Part shown: positions 47,486 to 60,352 of the stretch, piece by piece
How positions within the stretch are numbered: position 1 is the first letter of the stretch
How the letters are laid out: every line of letters begins with the position of its first letter
Made by a program: the position numbers and the translations under genes
The notes under the pieces: model-generated
Told to the model about the DNA's origin: nothing
What the model saw: only the letters and a program-made list of their open reading frames with translations
Databases searched by the model: none
Assembly: GCA_051294375.1 (NCBI GenBank)
Contig: CM119270.1
Location: 17,482,893-17,546,892 of the forward strand
Reading direction: 5' to 3'
DNA from: Paraspadella gotoi
Taxonomy: Eukaryota; Chaetognatha
DNA length: 64,000 nucleotides

Positions 47486-48864
47486 ACAGCCACCCTTCAC
47501 CACTAACTATCATTCTCATAGCAATCTGTGTCACAACAATTACTAAGGAATCGATTAAGTACTTACCTTCACAATTCGACTCGCCACCCAATCTCATCGC
47601 GACTTACCCTAACCTTACCTCCCTCTTCCCTCCATTCACCATTTACCTCCCCCACCACCCTATTCTCTCTTCCCCTTTTGTTATTTCCCTCCTTCCCGAT
47701 ACTTTAGCTAATGGAGGCCAGAATCTGGGATCTTAACCAGATGGCGCGGTCATAACTCAACGCCCGTTAATGGAAAGCATTAATATGATTCTCTCGACAT
47801 TGGATGCCAAAAAATGTCAGCGAGCGTTCGTTTAATTAAATGAATGGCATTTGACGCAATATTTCATTGTAGTCGATTGCCTTTTTAAGTCTAGACGGTA
47901 GCATAATGTTGTATTCATTGAGCTTATTTTGTTTTATCAATGTTTCAGTCGAGGCTGTGATTGTTTATTCAAAGTTGTGATCGCGTTTATTGTTTTATAA
48001 ATATATGTAAAATATTGTCTCGCCTCCGGTCAATCTTTTGACTTGACCATAAATGACCGATTCTTTAGGCTGCTGGTCACCTTTATTTGGTTTCTTTTAG
48101 TCACAGTTTTGAGAAAATGATCATTCGCGAATAAACCAGGTATAAAAAATAGTACGGCCGTCAGTAACAATATTTTCACCGGTTCCACAGTTTTCACATT
48201 TTGAACCACAATTTCTTGATTTATTCTTCATAAAATAGAACGTTTTCGGAATTTATACTACGTTTTCGAGATTTATTTCCACTCTCAAGATTTAGAGAGC
48301 CAGATAGAACTTGCGGACATATGTTCAAAGGGGTCCTCGGACGGCGCTAACCGAACGCTCGACCTTGCGGAGCGTAGAAAATAAGAGACATTTTCTACAA
48401 TATATATTATCGTTTATATATTTATCGTTTATTGTTTTCATTCAAGGTTGTGCTTGTTTAGCAACGGTCGTTCTTTTGCCAATATCGTCGTCGTCGTCGT
48501 CGTCGTCGTCGTTAGTTGTCGTTGTTTGTAGATTTCCTTGTTTTGTTGTTGATCTTTGTTTGTCGTTGCCATCATTGATTCCCTCATCTGGAGCCATCGT
48601 CGTCGTTATCATCGTTGTGGTTGTTGTTGTTGTTGTTGTTCCATCTTCCAGCGACATCTGTCGTCGCTGTCATCGTCGTTTTGTCGTCGTTTTTTGTTCG
48701 TCGCCGATGACGATAGACCCTCTTCCCATTTTTTATTTACTTTTCAAAAATCGACTCATTTTTTTCGGCCGCGTGTTTTTAGGCTTCTTTTTCGCCGATA
48801 AAACAGTTTTTAAATGTCACTAAATTGAGTTATGTTACATGGAAATTTGTATTAATATTGCAAC

Positions 48865-49458
48865 TGAAGAGACAGTAATTATTGTATGTGTTAGTGACAG
48901 AACCGTTCAATATAAGCAGTCCCTGAGCTTCGGATCAGGCTGTAACACCATGTTACAGGCGGGTAAGCGCCCCGTCCCTCTTTACTGCATAGACGACCAC
49001 GGGCTAGAACCCCGGACCTTTGGGTTGGGAGGCGAATGATTGCCTCCGGCACGAATGGCCGCTGATGAACCGTTGGTGGATTTTGTCCAGCCATACAATC
49101 CCCTCCCGTAGGGAGAAGTCTGTTTGCGTCTCTTCAGTGAATTGTTTGTTGTTGTTGGGTGGAAAGTTCGTCACCAGTTGAGGCATGGTCGCCTGATGTG
49201 TTGTGGGCGGAAGTGCATCGCCAGGTGAGGCATGTCGCCTGAAAGTGTTGTTGTTGCTGTTGTGTTCGGACAAGTCGGGCTCACCAATGAAGAGACAGTA
49301 ATTATTGATATGTGTTAGTGACAGAACGTTCAATATAAGCAGTCCCTGAGCTTCGGATCAGTCTGTAACACCATGTTACAGGCGGGTTAAGCGCCCCGTC
49401 CTCTTAACTGCCAGAACGACCACCGGGCCAGACCCGGGACTTTGGGTTGGGAGGCGAA
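48865..49458 (-). mobile_element. TRIM-like element: two ~171-bp direct repeats around ~252 bp
   Basis: Direct repeats 48865-49036 and 49289-49458 are nearly identical. In the minus sense they contain TGTAACATGGTGTTACAG (a perfect 8-bp inverted repeat) and end CTCTTCA, so an internal TG...CA unit is possible. Immediately after the first repeat comes TTGGTGAGCCCGAC, whose complement ends in CCA as a tRNA-derived primer site would. The small interior encodes an Asn/Thr-rich frame only. This fits terminal-repeat retrotransposons in miniature, but the repeats extend beyond the TG...CA unit and no clear polypurine tract precedes the second repeat. The opposite-orientation copy is at 55763-56347. 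Confidence 0.5.
49001..49034 (-). other. tRNA-like T-arm (box B) in the TRIM-like repeat
   Basis: On the minus strand CCAACCCAAAGGTCCGGG is followed by GTTCTAG and CCCG, a paired T-stem and 7-nt T-loop with box B similarity. It recurs in each direct repeat (49410-49450, 55775-55800, 56190-56220). No anticodon stem or cloverleaf is formed, so it is not a tRNA gene; a tRNA/SINE relic is possible. Confidence 0.4.
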
Positions 49459-49683
49459 AAATGTTGATTGTTGTGGGTCGCGGGTCAGTCTACGCAAAAA
49501 ACCTTTGATGTTATAATTTATTTTTAGCCGTGTCGTAGATTTGAAAGTTATGAATATATAGCGTTAAATATTATTAAAGTTGTAATTCAACTAGAATTTA
49601 AGCACTAAAATCCCGCACATCTTTTTATTTAAAAAAAAATCTGACATAAATATATTTCTTGCAAGTCTAGCGGAGCAAAGTAA

Positions 49684-49708
49684 NNNNNNNNNNNNNNNNN
49701 NNNNNNNN
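49684..49708. other. Assembly gap (25 N)
   Basis: Marks the end of the flipped block B. Confidence 1.
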
Positions 49709-50120
49709 GTTGATTAAGCTTACAGTGGAAATTTGTATTAATATTGCAACTGAAGAGACAGTAATTATTGTATGTTGTTAGTGACAGAACCGTTCAATAT
49801 GTGGGATTCGTTCCCGAATTTTTCCGGCTCGCGGGACTCGGACGGAATATAATCCTCAAATTGAGGCCACAAGAACTATATCATTATAAATATTTATATT
49901 AGAAGAATTAAATTAAACTAAATCAAACAGGGAAGGATCGAGATTCGATCCTGGAACCTTCTCGCACCATGGGTGAATGATTTGTAACAATCACCATATG
50001 TAGGTTTATGAGACAGTGGTAGATGTATTGCAACTTGTATTATTGTCATGTTATGAGCCTCGGTGTGGAAGTGAGATCTATTGCAAAGACAAATGCGTCT
50101 CTCTTGGGTGTGGTGGTAAC
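49709..50120. other. Spacer between inverted arms
   Basis: The first ~90 bp repeats 48838-48912 directly. The next ~310 bp is single-copy and AT-rich, containing GAGATTCGATCCTGG (weak box-B-like) and no exon. Confidence 0.5.
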
Positions 50121-50440
50121 TCAATTTAGTGACATTTAAAAACTGTTTTATCGGCGAAAAAGAAGCTAAAAACACGGCGGCCGAAAAAAATGAGTCGATT
50201 TTTGAAAAGTAAATAAAAAATGGGAAGAGGGTCTTATCGTCATCGGCGACGACAATAAAAAATGACGACAAAAACGACGATGACAGCGACGACAGATGTC
50301 GCTGGAAGATGGAACAACAACAACAACAACAACCACAACGATGATAACGACGACGATGGCTCCAGATGAGGGAATCAATGATGGCAACGACAAACAAAGA
50401 TCAACAACAAAACAAGGAAATCTACAACAACGACAACTAA

Positions 50441-50472
<32 letters not shown>

Positions 50473-51404
50473 TATTGGCAAAAGAACGACCGTTGCTAAA
50501 CAAGCACAACCTTGAATGAAAACAATAAACGATAAATATATAAACGATAATATATATTGTAGAAAATGTCTCTTATTTTCTACGCTCCGCAAGGTCGAGC
50601 GTTCGGGTTAGCGGCCGTCCGAGGACCCGTTTGAACATATGTCCGCAAGTTCTATCTGGCTCTCTAAATCTTGAGAGTGGAAATAAATCTCGAAAACGTA
50701 GTATAAATTCCGAAAACGTTCTATTTTATGAAGAATAAATCAAGAAATTGTGGTTCAAAATGTGAAAACTGTGGAACCGGTGAAAATATGGTTACTGACG
50801 GCCGTACTATTTTTTATACCTGGTTATTCGCGAATGATCAGTTTCTCAAAACTGTGACTAAAAGAAACCAAATAAAGGTGACCAGGCAGCCTAAAGAATC
50901 GGTCATTTTATGGTCAAGTCAAAAGATTGACCGGAGGCGAGACAATATTTTACATATATTATAAAACAATAAACGCGATCACAACTTTGAATAAACAATC
51001 ACAGCCTCGACTGAAACATTGATAAAACAAAATAAGCTCAATGAATACAACATTAGCTACCGTCTAGACTTAAAAAGGCAATCGACTACAATGAAATATT
51101 GCGTCAAATGCCATTCATTAATTAAACGAATCGCTCGCTGACATTTTTTGGCATCCAATGTCGAGAGAATTCATATTAATGCTTTCCATTAACGGGCGTT
51201 GAGTTATGACCGCGCCATCTGGTTAAGATCCCAGATTCTGGCCTCCATTAGCTAAAGTATCGGGAAGGAGGGAAATAACAAAAGGGGAAGAGAGAATAGG
51301 GTGGTGGGGGAGGTAATGGTGAATGGAGGGAAGAGGGAGGTAAGGTTAGGGTAAGTCGCGATGAGATTGGGTGGCGAGTCGAATTGTGAAGGTAAGTACT
51401 TAAT

Positions 51405-52020
51405 NNNNNNNNNNNNNNNNNNNNNNNNNNNNNNNNNNNNNNNNNNNNNNNNNNNNNNNNNNNNNNNNNNNNNNNNNNNNNNNNNNNNNNNNNNNNNNNN
51501 NNNNNNNNNNNNNNNNNNNNNNNNNNNNNNNNNNNNNNNNNNNNNNNNNNNNNNNNNNNNNNNNNNNNNNNNNNNNNNNNNNNNNNNNNNNNNNNNNNNN
51601 NNNNNNNNNNNNNNNNNNNNNNNNNNNNNNNNNNNNNNNNNNNNNNNNNNNNNNNNNNNNNNNNNNNNNNNNNNNNNNNNNNNNNNNNNNNNNNNNNNNN
51701 NNNNNNNNNNNNNNNNNNNNNNNNNNNNNNNNNNNNNNNNNNNNNNNNNNNNNNNNNNNNNNNNNNNNNNNNNNNNNNNNNNNNNNNNNNNNNNNNNNNN
51801 NNNNNNNNNNNNNNNNNNNNNNNNNNNNNNNNNNNNNNNNNNNNNNNNNNNNNNNNNNNNNNNNNNNNNNNNNNNNNNNNNNNNNNNNNNNNNNNNNNNN
51901 NNNNNNNNNNNNNNNNNNNNNNNNNNNNNNNNNNNNNNNNNNNNNNNNNNNNNNNNNNNNNNNNNNNNNNNNNNNNNNNNNNNNNNNNNNNNNNNNNNNN
52001 NNNNNNNNNNNNNNNNNNNN
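51405..52020. other. Assembly gap (616 N)
   Basis: Falls at the position of the TTTC/CT arrays of the other two copies, where only about 250-300 bp is expected, so the gap length is not reliable. Confidence 1.
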
Positions 52021-52055
<35 letters not shown>

Positions 52056-52361
52056 GACAGTTTAACATTGTTTACTCATTTTGTTTTTTTCAATAACATT
52101 CTGTTCTTCGACTTTCTTCTCGATTTGACCTCTCATCTTTTCCCCCGAATTTTGTCCGGGATTCAATTATCTTTTTCCTTTTTTTTCTCCCTTTGTTTAC
52201 TTTTTTTTAATATTTAGTTCTTAATTTTTCTATATTGTTTATTTATCTTTGGATTTCTTTTCGTCATTTCATATTTGAATTCAGTACAGCGCCTAAGCAC
52301 AGTTTATTACGCTCATATGAAGTTTCATAATATTATTTTTTTATAACTATTAATCTATTAC

Positions 52362-52466
52362 ATTAGCGAATTTGAAAACGATAGTTTTTATTTTTTTTAC
52401 AAGGATTTAATAACAGTAATAATCGTTGTAAAAATAACAAAAACTCTCGTTTTCAAATTCGCTAAT
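52362..52466. mobile_element. MITE-like element, copy in partial block B
   Basis: Same element as 46826-46930, reverse orientation. Confidence 0.65.
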
Positions 52467-52852
52467 TAAATACAACAAGGAAAAGAGAGAAAATTAAACA
52501 ATAACTATTACATTAAAATGAGAATAAGATGAATAACGACATTCAAATTTTTTAAAATTTTATTCATTCCTTTCGAGTCTTGTCCTATCCCTCACTTTTC
52601 TTCATCAGTCTTTTAAAATATTAATGTAATAATAATTTTAAATTTTTTTCATTTGATTATTGACTTTCACTTTTCACTTCACACTTGACAATATCACCGA
52701 CTCCATCCTTTTCACAATCGAGTCTCACCATCGATTCTCGATCGAAAATCTTTCACTTCACATCTGTTTCTTGTTTTTCACTTATTTTTTATTTTCTTCA
52801 TAAGATTTTTTTAAAGTCTTATCTTTGTTTCGCTCTCTATCTCTCTCTCTCT

Positions 52853-52955
52853 CGGAGCCGAGAGAGAGAGAGAGAGAGAGAGAGAAGAGATGTTCATTCA
52901 CGAAGGGTCGCGTGGAATCTCTTTCCTTGGGGCGTTCGTTGGTGATTAGGGCTGC

Positions 52956-53000
<45 letters not shown>

Positions 53001-53034
53001 GAGAGAGAGAGAGAGACGAGAGAGAGAGAGAGAC
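52853..53034. repeat. GA arrays after a CT-to-GA strand switch
   Basis: CT run changes to GA run across CTCGGAGCCGAG. The GA part corresponds to 34741-34960. This is a junction between two otherwise separate blocks. Confidence 0.8.
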
Positions 53035-53162
53035 GGCTAGAAGACAGCAATGTACAAATAATCATTCTCTCTCCCTTCGTTGATTATTTGATTTATCAGG
53101 GATCACGTTAGAAAACGATGAGGGCTTCGGAGGTTCGAGACGCCTTCACAGAAAAACTTGAA

Positions 53163-54236
53163 CCTGATTTTAAAAATAAAGAATAAAAAAAAAACTTTTC
53201 CATTTAACTAAAATATCATGTTTTTTCTGTCCGTCGCTTTTAAAAAAGCGACAAGGCGGGGAAAAAAGATGTGGATCGATGAAAGGAAATTTGAGACTTT
53301 GAAAGCCTAAGATTGGATGACTGAAAACGATTGTTGGCTTTTTAATCCAAAAAATAAAGTTTTTGTAAAAATATATTAACAGAAATTGTTTATGAACAAA
53401 TGCCGAAGAAAAAGATAGTGAAAGGAATGGCGAGTGTGAAGCTTCTCTGCAGAGGCGGTTGCGTGGAATTGATTGCCAATGGCTTTTCTTACTCTCTCTC
53501 CTTCTCTCTCTCTCCTTTCTCTCTCTCTCCTCTTTTATCTCTTCTTCTCTCTTCTCTCTCTCTCTCTCTCTCTCTTCTCTCATTCTCTCTTCTCCGCCCT
53601 AATTCTTTCCTTATTTTTCCCCCTCTCTATTCCCAAGGCGGAAGTTAAAGCTAAAAAACCGTCAGTTCTCTTTTTTAGACCGTATCTAGAAGCGAGAACG
53701 AAAATCTTTGAAAAAGTTTAAATTTAAGTTAAATTTAAGTATTTAAATTGTTTATTTCGGTTAGGAAAATTGAAAAGTTTAAAAAATTAAAAAGTTAGTT
53801 ACTTTAAAGTTTAGTTACTCAATGTGTTGTCTAACTTTAAGGTCACATTAATCTGGCCGTTCATGATAACCTAAGGTCAAAGTAAAGATAACTTTTATGA
53901 CATTATTGGCTTTCGCTTCGCTTAAGTAGGAAGTAATTAAGAATTTACATTTTTTCCAATTTTACTTAACATTACAACTGATTACTGAGATAGAGAGAAG
54001 AGAGAGAGAGAGAGAGAAGAGGAGAAGGAGAGAGAGAGAGAGAGATAGTGAGTGTGTGTGTGTGTAAAAAAACCCTCGGTCAACTTTAAAAAAAAAAAAA
54101 CGGCATAAGATAAGAGAAGCCAAATTTATGCAGTTTCTCCCGATCATGCGTCGACCAAAAGTACAAAGGTTTCGCTGCCCAGGACTGATAATTCCGGGGA
54201 AAAAAAACACGCCTCCCTCTCTCTCTCTCTCTCTTC

Positions 54237-54291
<55 letters not shown>

Positions 54292-54359
54292 TCTCTCTCT
54301 TAAAAAAAGAGGGACTCCCTTCGTAAGTCGATTAACGCAAAGGATGAACCGAGACGTTA
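53163..54359. repeat. Block Q, second copy (opposite orientation)
   Basis: Reverse complement of 35111-36375. It contains interrupted CT and GA arrays (53491-53596, 53990-54047, 54214-54300) that differ in length from the other copy. Confidence 0.85.
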
Positions 54360-54419
54360 ATTTTTGAGGTTTATTTGCTTGTTTATTGCTCAAATACTTA
54401 TTGTCACTTTTAAGGAGAT

Positions 54420-54420
54420 T

Positions 54421-54503
<83 letters not shown>

Positions 54504-54504
54504 G
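54420..54504. repeat. GA microsatellite
   Basis: GA array, inverse of 36401-36462, directly before block A. Confidence 0.9.
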
Positions 54505-54539
54505 ACACAGACTAAGAAGGAAACGCGAGAAACTGTGAG

Positions 54540-55540
54540 AGAGAGAGAGCGAAAAATTTATGTCTTCCCACTTCGCCCAATTTCTAACCGGAAGTTGTGA
54601 CGTCAAGGACGTGCATCACTGGCGTGGAAGACGACGACGAAGACGACAACAACGACAAAGTCGAAGATGATGGAGACAGAGTCATTTCAGGGTCGCTCAA
54701 GTCAATTTAAGGCATCAATCAATTTTTTTTTCTCTCTCACTTACGCTTTGGGCTTTAGCATTAACACTTGGCGAAACGTTTACTGTTTCTTGTTACGCCT
54801 TTTTACGTCCAATTATACCTATTCCATCTCTTTTAAACGTTTGCATCGACACCCGATTCGACCAATCACAACAACCGTCCAACTTTCACAACTTCACCTT
54901 TGTTCTCACGCCAATTACTAATCAGTTCGCAGCCACCGGCCGTTCACCGACGAATTCACTATCCACACCAATCACGATCACTCCACCGACCAATCATCAC
55001 CGCCGTGACTTACCTGACCTTACCTTTTTCCAAAGTTCGGACTTGAAACGACGTCCACCCAATCAATTTCTAAATCCTTCGTCGACGGAGAGAAAATTGA
55101 CGGAGACGAGAGATCGAGCGGAGGTCTCGACTCATGACTTCACCCCTTATCACAGCACTCCCTTATTCACACAGTCACCGGTCAAAACCTCACCCCTCGC
55201 TAGTCAGTAGTCACCCTTCAACCAGTTACCAGTTACGTGACCCGGCTCACCCCTCGTTTCTCACCACTCACCACCATTCTTTTTGGTCGCCCTTACCAAT
55301 TCCTCTAGCCCTTCCCATCTCTCAATCGCACGCCACTTTTGACTACCATCCACCTTCACCCTTCCACACTGCAACTCGCCTTTTCCCCACTCCCATTTGC
55401 CTACATTTTCGTCGCTTCTCCCCGCCTTAACCTGAGCCCACGCGCTTTCAACAAACCTTCCGGGCCTTTCTTTATGCGCGCCTGGCCTGATTTCCTATCC
55501 AGCATCGAGTCGGACCGAAATGTTTATATCCCAGTTCAAT
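54540..55540. repeat. Block A, second direct copy
   Basis: Direct copy of 43720-44739. It is generally shorter through scattered one-base losses. Confidence 0.9.
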
Positions 55541-55762
55541 TTACTTTGCTCGCTTAGACTTGCAAGAAATATATTTATGTCAGATTTTTTTTTAAATAAA
55601 AAGATGTGCCGGGATTTTAGTGCTTAAATTCTAGTTGAATTACAACTTTATATATTTAACGCTATATATTCATAACTTTCAAATCTACGACACGGCTAAA
55701 AATAAATTATAACATCAAAGGTTTTTTGCGTAGACTGACCGCGACCCACAACAATCACATTT

Positions 55763-56347
55763 TTCGCCTCCCAACCCAAAGTCCCGGGGTCTAGGCCCGG
55801 TGGTCGTTCTGGCAGTTAAGAGGGACGGGGCGCTTAACCCGCCTGTAACATGGTGTTACAGCTGATCCGAATCAGGACTGCTTATATTGAACGGTTCTGT
55901 CATAACACATATCAATAAATTACTGTCTCTTCATTGGTGAGCCCGACTTCCGAACACAACAGCAACAACAACACTTTCAGGCGACATGCCTCAACCTGGC
56001 GATGCACTTTCCGCCCACAACACATCAGGCGACATGCCCTCAACTGGTGACGAACTTTCCACCAACAACAACAACAATTCACTGAAGAGACGCAAAACAG
56101 ACTTCTCCCTACGGGAGGGATGTATGGTGGACTAAAATCCACCAACCGTTCATCAGCGGCCATTTGTGCCGAGGCAATCATTCGCCTCCCAACCCAAGGT
56201 CCGGGGTTCTAGCCCGGTGTCGTCTGGCAGTAAGAGGGACGGGGCGCTTACCCGCCTGTAACATGGTGTTACAGCTGATCCGAAGCTCAGGGACTGCTTA
56301 TATTGAACGGTCTGTCACTAACAATACAATAATTACTGTCTCTTTCA
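55763..56347 (+). mobile_element. TRIM-like element, right copy
   Basis: Opposite-orientation copy of 48865-49458. Terminal direct repeats 55763-55933 and 56181-56347; the primer-site-like TTGGTGAGCCCGAC starts at 55934. Confidence 0.5.
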
Positions 56348-57719
56348 GTTGCAATATTAATACAAATTTCCATGTAACATAATCAATTTAGTGACATTTA
56401 AAAACTGTTTTATCGGCGAAAAAGAAGCTAAAAACACGGCGGCGAAAAAATGAGTCGATTTTTGAAAAGTAAATAAAAAATGGGAAGAGGGTCTGATCGT
56501 CATCGGCGACGAACAAAAAACGACGACGAAAACGACGATGACAGCGACGACAGATGTCGCTGGAAGATGGAACAACAACAACACAACAACCACAACGATG
56601 ATAACGACGACGATGGCTCCAGATGAGGGAAATCAATGATGCAACGACAAACAAAGATCAACAACAAAACAAGAAATCTACAAACAACGACAACTAAGAC
56701 GACGACGACGACGACGACACGATATTGGCAAAAGAACGACCGTTGCTAAACAAGCACAACCTTGAATGAAAACAATAAACGATAAATATTATAAACGATA
56801 ATATATATTGTAGAAAATGTCTCTTATTTTCTACGCTCCGCAAGTCGAGCGTTCGAGTTAGCGCCGTCCGAGGACCCCTTTGAACATATGTCCGCAAGTT
56901 CTATCTGGCTCTCTAAATCTGAGAGTGGAAATAAATCTCGAAAACGTAGTATAAATTCCGAAAACGTTCTATTTTATGAAGAATAAATCAAGAAATTGTG
57001 GTTCAAAATGTGAAAACTGTGGAACCGGTGAAAATATTGTTACTGACGGCCGCTACTATTTTTTTATACCTGGTTTATTCGCGAATGATCATTTTCTCAA
57101 AACTGTGACTAAAAGAAACCAAATAAGGTGACCAGACAGCCTAAAGAATCGGTCATTTTATGGTCAAGTCAAAAGATTGACCGGAGGCAGACAATATTTA
57201 CATATATTTATAAAACAATAAACGCGATCACAACTTTGAATAACAATCACAGCCTCGACTGAAACATTGGATAAAACAAAAAATAAGCTCAATGAATACA
57301 ACATTATGCTACCGTCTAGACTTAAAAAGGCAATCGAATACAATGAAATATGCGTCAATGCCATTCATTTAATTAAACGAAGCGCTGCTGACATTTTTTG
57401 GCATCCAATGTCGAGAGAATCATATTAATGCTTTCCATTAACGGGCGTTGAGTATGACCGCGCCATCTGGTTAGATCCCAGATTCTGGCCTCCATAGCTA
57501 AGTTCGGGAAGGAGGGAAATAACAAAAGGGGAAGAGAGAATAGGGTGGTGGGGAGGTAAATGGTGAATGGAGGGAAAGAGGGAGGTAAGGTTAGGGTAAG
57601 TCGCGATGAATTGGGTGGCGAGTCGAATTGTGAAGTAAGTACTTTAATCGATTCCTTAGTAATTGTTGTGACACAGATTGCTATGAGAATGATAGTTAGT
57701 GGTGAAGGGTGGCTGTGAA

Positions 57720-57884
57720 AGAGAGCGGAAGAGGGAGGGGGGAGAGAGAGAGAGAGGGAGGGGGGGAGAGAGAGAGAGAGGGGAGGGGGAAGAGAGAGAG
57801 AGAGAGACAGAGAGAGAGAGAGAGACAGAGAGAGAGAAAACTAAAGAAGGATAAAAAAAAGAAAGAAAGAAAGAAAGAAAAAAA

Positions 57885-57945
<61 letters not shown>

Positions 57946-57961
57946 AAGAAAGAAAGAAAGA
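57720..57961. repeat. GGGA/GA tract followed by GAAA array
   Basis: Inverse of 47234-47485. Both the GA and the GAAA parts differ in unit number from the left copy. Confidence 0.9.
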
Positions 57962-58264
57962 GCAGTTTAACATTGTTTACTATTTTGTTTTTTTCAATAA
58001 CATTCTGTTCTTCGACTTTCTTCTCGATTTGACCTCTCATCTTTCCCCCGAATTTTGTCCGGATTCAATTATCTTTTTCCTTTTTTTTTCTCCCTTGTTT
58101 ACTTTTTTTTAATATTTAGTTCTTAATTTTTCTATATTTGTTTATTTATCTTGGATTTCTTTTCGTCATTTCATATTTGAATTCAGTACAGCGCCTAAGC
58201 ACAGTTTATTACGCTCATATGAAGTTTCATAATATTATTTTTTTATAACTATTAAATCTATTAC

Positions 58265-58368
58265 ATTAGCGAATTTGAAACGATAGTTTTTATTTTTTTT
58301 ACAAGGATTTAATAACAGTAATAATCGTGTAAAAATAACAAAAACTCTCGTTTTCCAAATTCGCTAAT
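58265..58368. mobile_element. MITE-like element, right copy
   Basis: Same element as 46826-46930, reverse orientation, with one base missing in an arm. Confidence 0.65.
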
Positions 58369-58732
58369 TAAATACAACAAGGAAAGAGAGAAAATTAAAC
58401 AATAACTATTACATTAAAATGAGAATAAGATGATAACGACATTTCAAATTTTTTTAAAATTTTATCATTCCTGGAGTCTTGTCCTATCCCTCACTTTTCT
58501 TCATCAGTCTTTTAAAATATTAATGTAATATAATTTTTAAATTTTTTTCATTTGATTATTGACTTTCACTTTCCACTTCAGCACTTGAAATATCACCGAC
58601 TCCATCCTTTTCACAATCGAGTCTCACATCGATTCTCGATCGAAAATCTTTCACTTCACATCTGTTTTCTTGTTTTTTCACTTATTTTTTATTTTTCTTC
58701 ATAAGATTTTTTAAAGTCTTATCTTTGTTTCG

Positions 58733-58734
58733 CT

Positions 58735-58796
<62 letters not shown>

Positions 58797-58857
58797 CTTT
58801 CTCTCTCTGGTCCTGCCTGTCTGTCTTTTGTCTGTTAACTCTCTCTCTTTTCTCTTT

Positions 58858-58952
<95 letters not shown>
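58733..58952. repeat. CT arrays with CTGCCTGTCTGTC spacer
   Basis: Inverse of 46252-46460. Confidence 0.9.
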
Positions 58953-58954
<2 letters not shown>

Positions 58955-59067
58955 AAATTAAATTACAAATTACCAAAAATTCCTAAACGCCTAATATTTC
59001 TATTTCATTTCATCTTTCATATCACAACTTTTCTCCCCACAATCCCAAACTCCCCCATTTAAACCCA

Positions 59068-59092
59068 NNNNNNNNNNNNNNNNNNNNNNNNN
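59068..59092. other. Assembly gap (25 N)
   Basis: Placed beside the GGCAG|GTGGGT candidate donor of the membrane-protein exon. The other copy is continuous here and suggests little is missing. Confidence 1.
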
Positions 59093-59284
59093 CCTGCCCT
59101 TCTCCCTTCGCTCCCTGCCTCTCTCCCTTCTCTCCCTCATCTCCCTGCCTCTCTCCCTCCCCTCTTCTCTCGTAAAGCGAATAGACGATCATGAGAGCGA
59201 GAAAGATGGACGCCGTCAAATTCATCGCCGCCGCCATGAAAATCACTGTGTCACCGTTGCCCGTCCTCTCTTCCAGAAAAGCCG
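59093..59284 (-). CDS. Membrane-protein exon (C-terminal TM segment), right copy
   Basis: The minus-strand exon begins after acceptor CCCCTTCCCACAG (start 59284) with CG-GCT-TTT. Joined to the phase-1 end of exon 60353-60498 it reads ISAPLAAFLEERTGNGDTV and continues IFMAAAMNLTASIFLALM then IVYSLYERR, a clear hydrophobic helix followed by a charged Gly/Glu/Arg tail. In the left copy the tail meets GGCAG|GTGGGT, a possible donor; here that point is in the adjacent gap. The combination resembles the last helices of a multi-pass carrier, perhaps of the major facilitator type, but the family is not certain. Confidence 0.6.
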
Positions 59285-59591
59285 CTGTGGGAAGGGGGCC
59301 GATAAAAAAAATGAGGGGGGGGAAATGGGAAAATGCGATCACGATGATTTTACAATTTACAATTAGGTTACATTTACAGACTGACCCAAATATATTGACT
59401 ATTGACGAACCGACCGACTTGATAATATTTTATTGAAATGCATCAAAGTATAGAATTGTGAAAATAAAAAAAGTGTAGGGGTTTTGTATAAAGATGGGCA
59501 ACAGATTTTAAATGAAAGGCTCGTGAGCGAGTTTAACTTTCATGGTTATTTTTTTTATTTCAGATAGATTGAGGCAAACGTAAAGGTCAGA

Positions 59592-59594
<3 letters not shown>

Positions 59595-59669
<75 letters not shown>
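59595..59669. repeat. GA microsatellite
   Basis: GA array in the intron of the membrane-protein gene; inverse of 45558-45635. Confidence 0.95.
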
Positions 59670-59671
<2 letters not shown>

Positions 59672-60021
59672 TGACCTCTGTTTAATGAGGGGAAGCGAGA
59701 AGACCCGCGTGAAGAAAAGCGGGTTTTTTTTTTTTCATCTTCTTCGTCGGCGGAAAGTTGATTGGAAAGTCGGTGCATGCGTCTCTGCATCTTTAAAAGG
59801 GGGATTAATGAATAAATCAGTGGATGCATCTCCGTTAACGGGAAAATTTATTGGTGATATTCCCTGCTTTTCATTATTCGATCGACGTGTTAAATTGATC
59901 GATAGTTTTATCGAGCAATTTATCAATAAATAGATTATTCGATAGACAGTTTATCTATTGTTAATAAACTGAATAGAAAACAAGAGGAATTTTTTCTGTC
60001 AGAGCGAGAGGATTTAGAGTT

Positions 60022-60027
<6 letters not shown>

Positions 60028-60091
<64 letters not shown>
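60028..60091. repeat. GA microsatellite
   Basis: GA array in the same intron; inverse of 45122-45200. Confidence 0.95.
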
Positions 60092-60093
<2 letters not shown>

Positions 60094-60352
60094 AGTACTA
60101 GTTAAGGATTATGACGTTCATGAGTTCCAGAACAGACTTTAGAGGATTACAGGGTGAACCGGAATCGTAACCATACAACAAGGTCATCCAAGTAGTGACA
60201 GGGTCGACCAAATTTAATAGTATCATTGAATGATCGACTGAATCGTTGACTAATGAATCGAATTTATTTATTGATTTTATTGATTGATTGGTGGGTAGAT
60301 TCCTCAATTGATTGATAGATCGATTGATTCGATTGACTGACCAATCCCTCAC

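Larger units (their letters stand above)
50121..52852. repeat. Third, partial copy of block B (reverse orientation)
   Basis: 50121-51404 is the reverse complement of 47555-48835 and a direct copy of 56385-57650. 52021-52852 corresponds to 57900-58735. The middle is a 616-N gap. It then joins the block P/Q region through a CT-to-GA switch at 52853. Confidence 0.9.

Noticed and set aside
47701-47757. Short ORF MEARIWDLNQMARS with a good start context
   Set aside because: Only 14 codons, and copies in the other two blocks carry indels or changed context; no supporting evidence.
48976-49040. Possible tRNA gene (T-arm and box-B-like sequence)
   Set aside because: No acceptor, D or anticodon stems can be drawn, and the motif recurs inside direct repeats of an element, so it is better seen as an element part.
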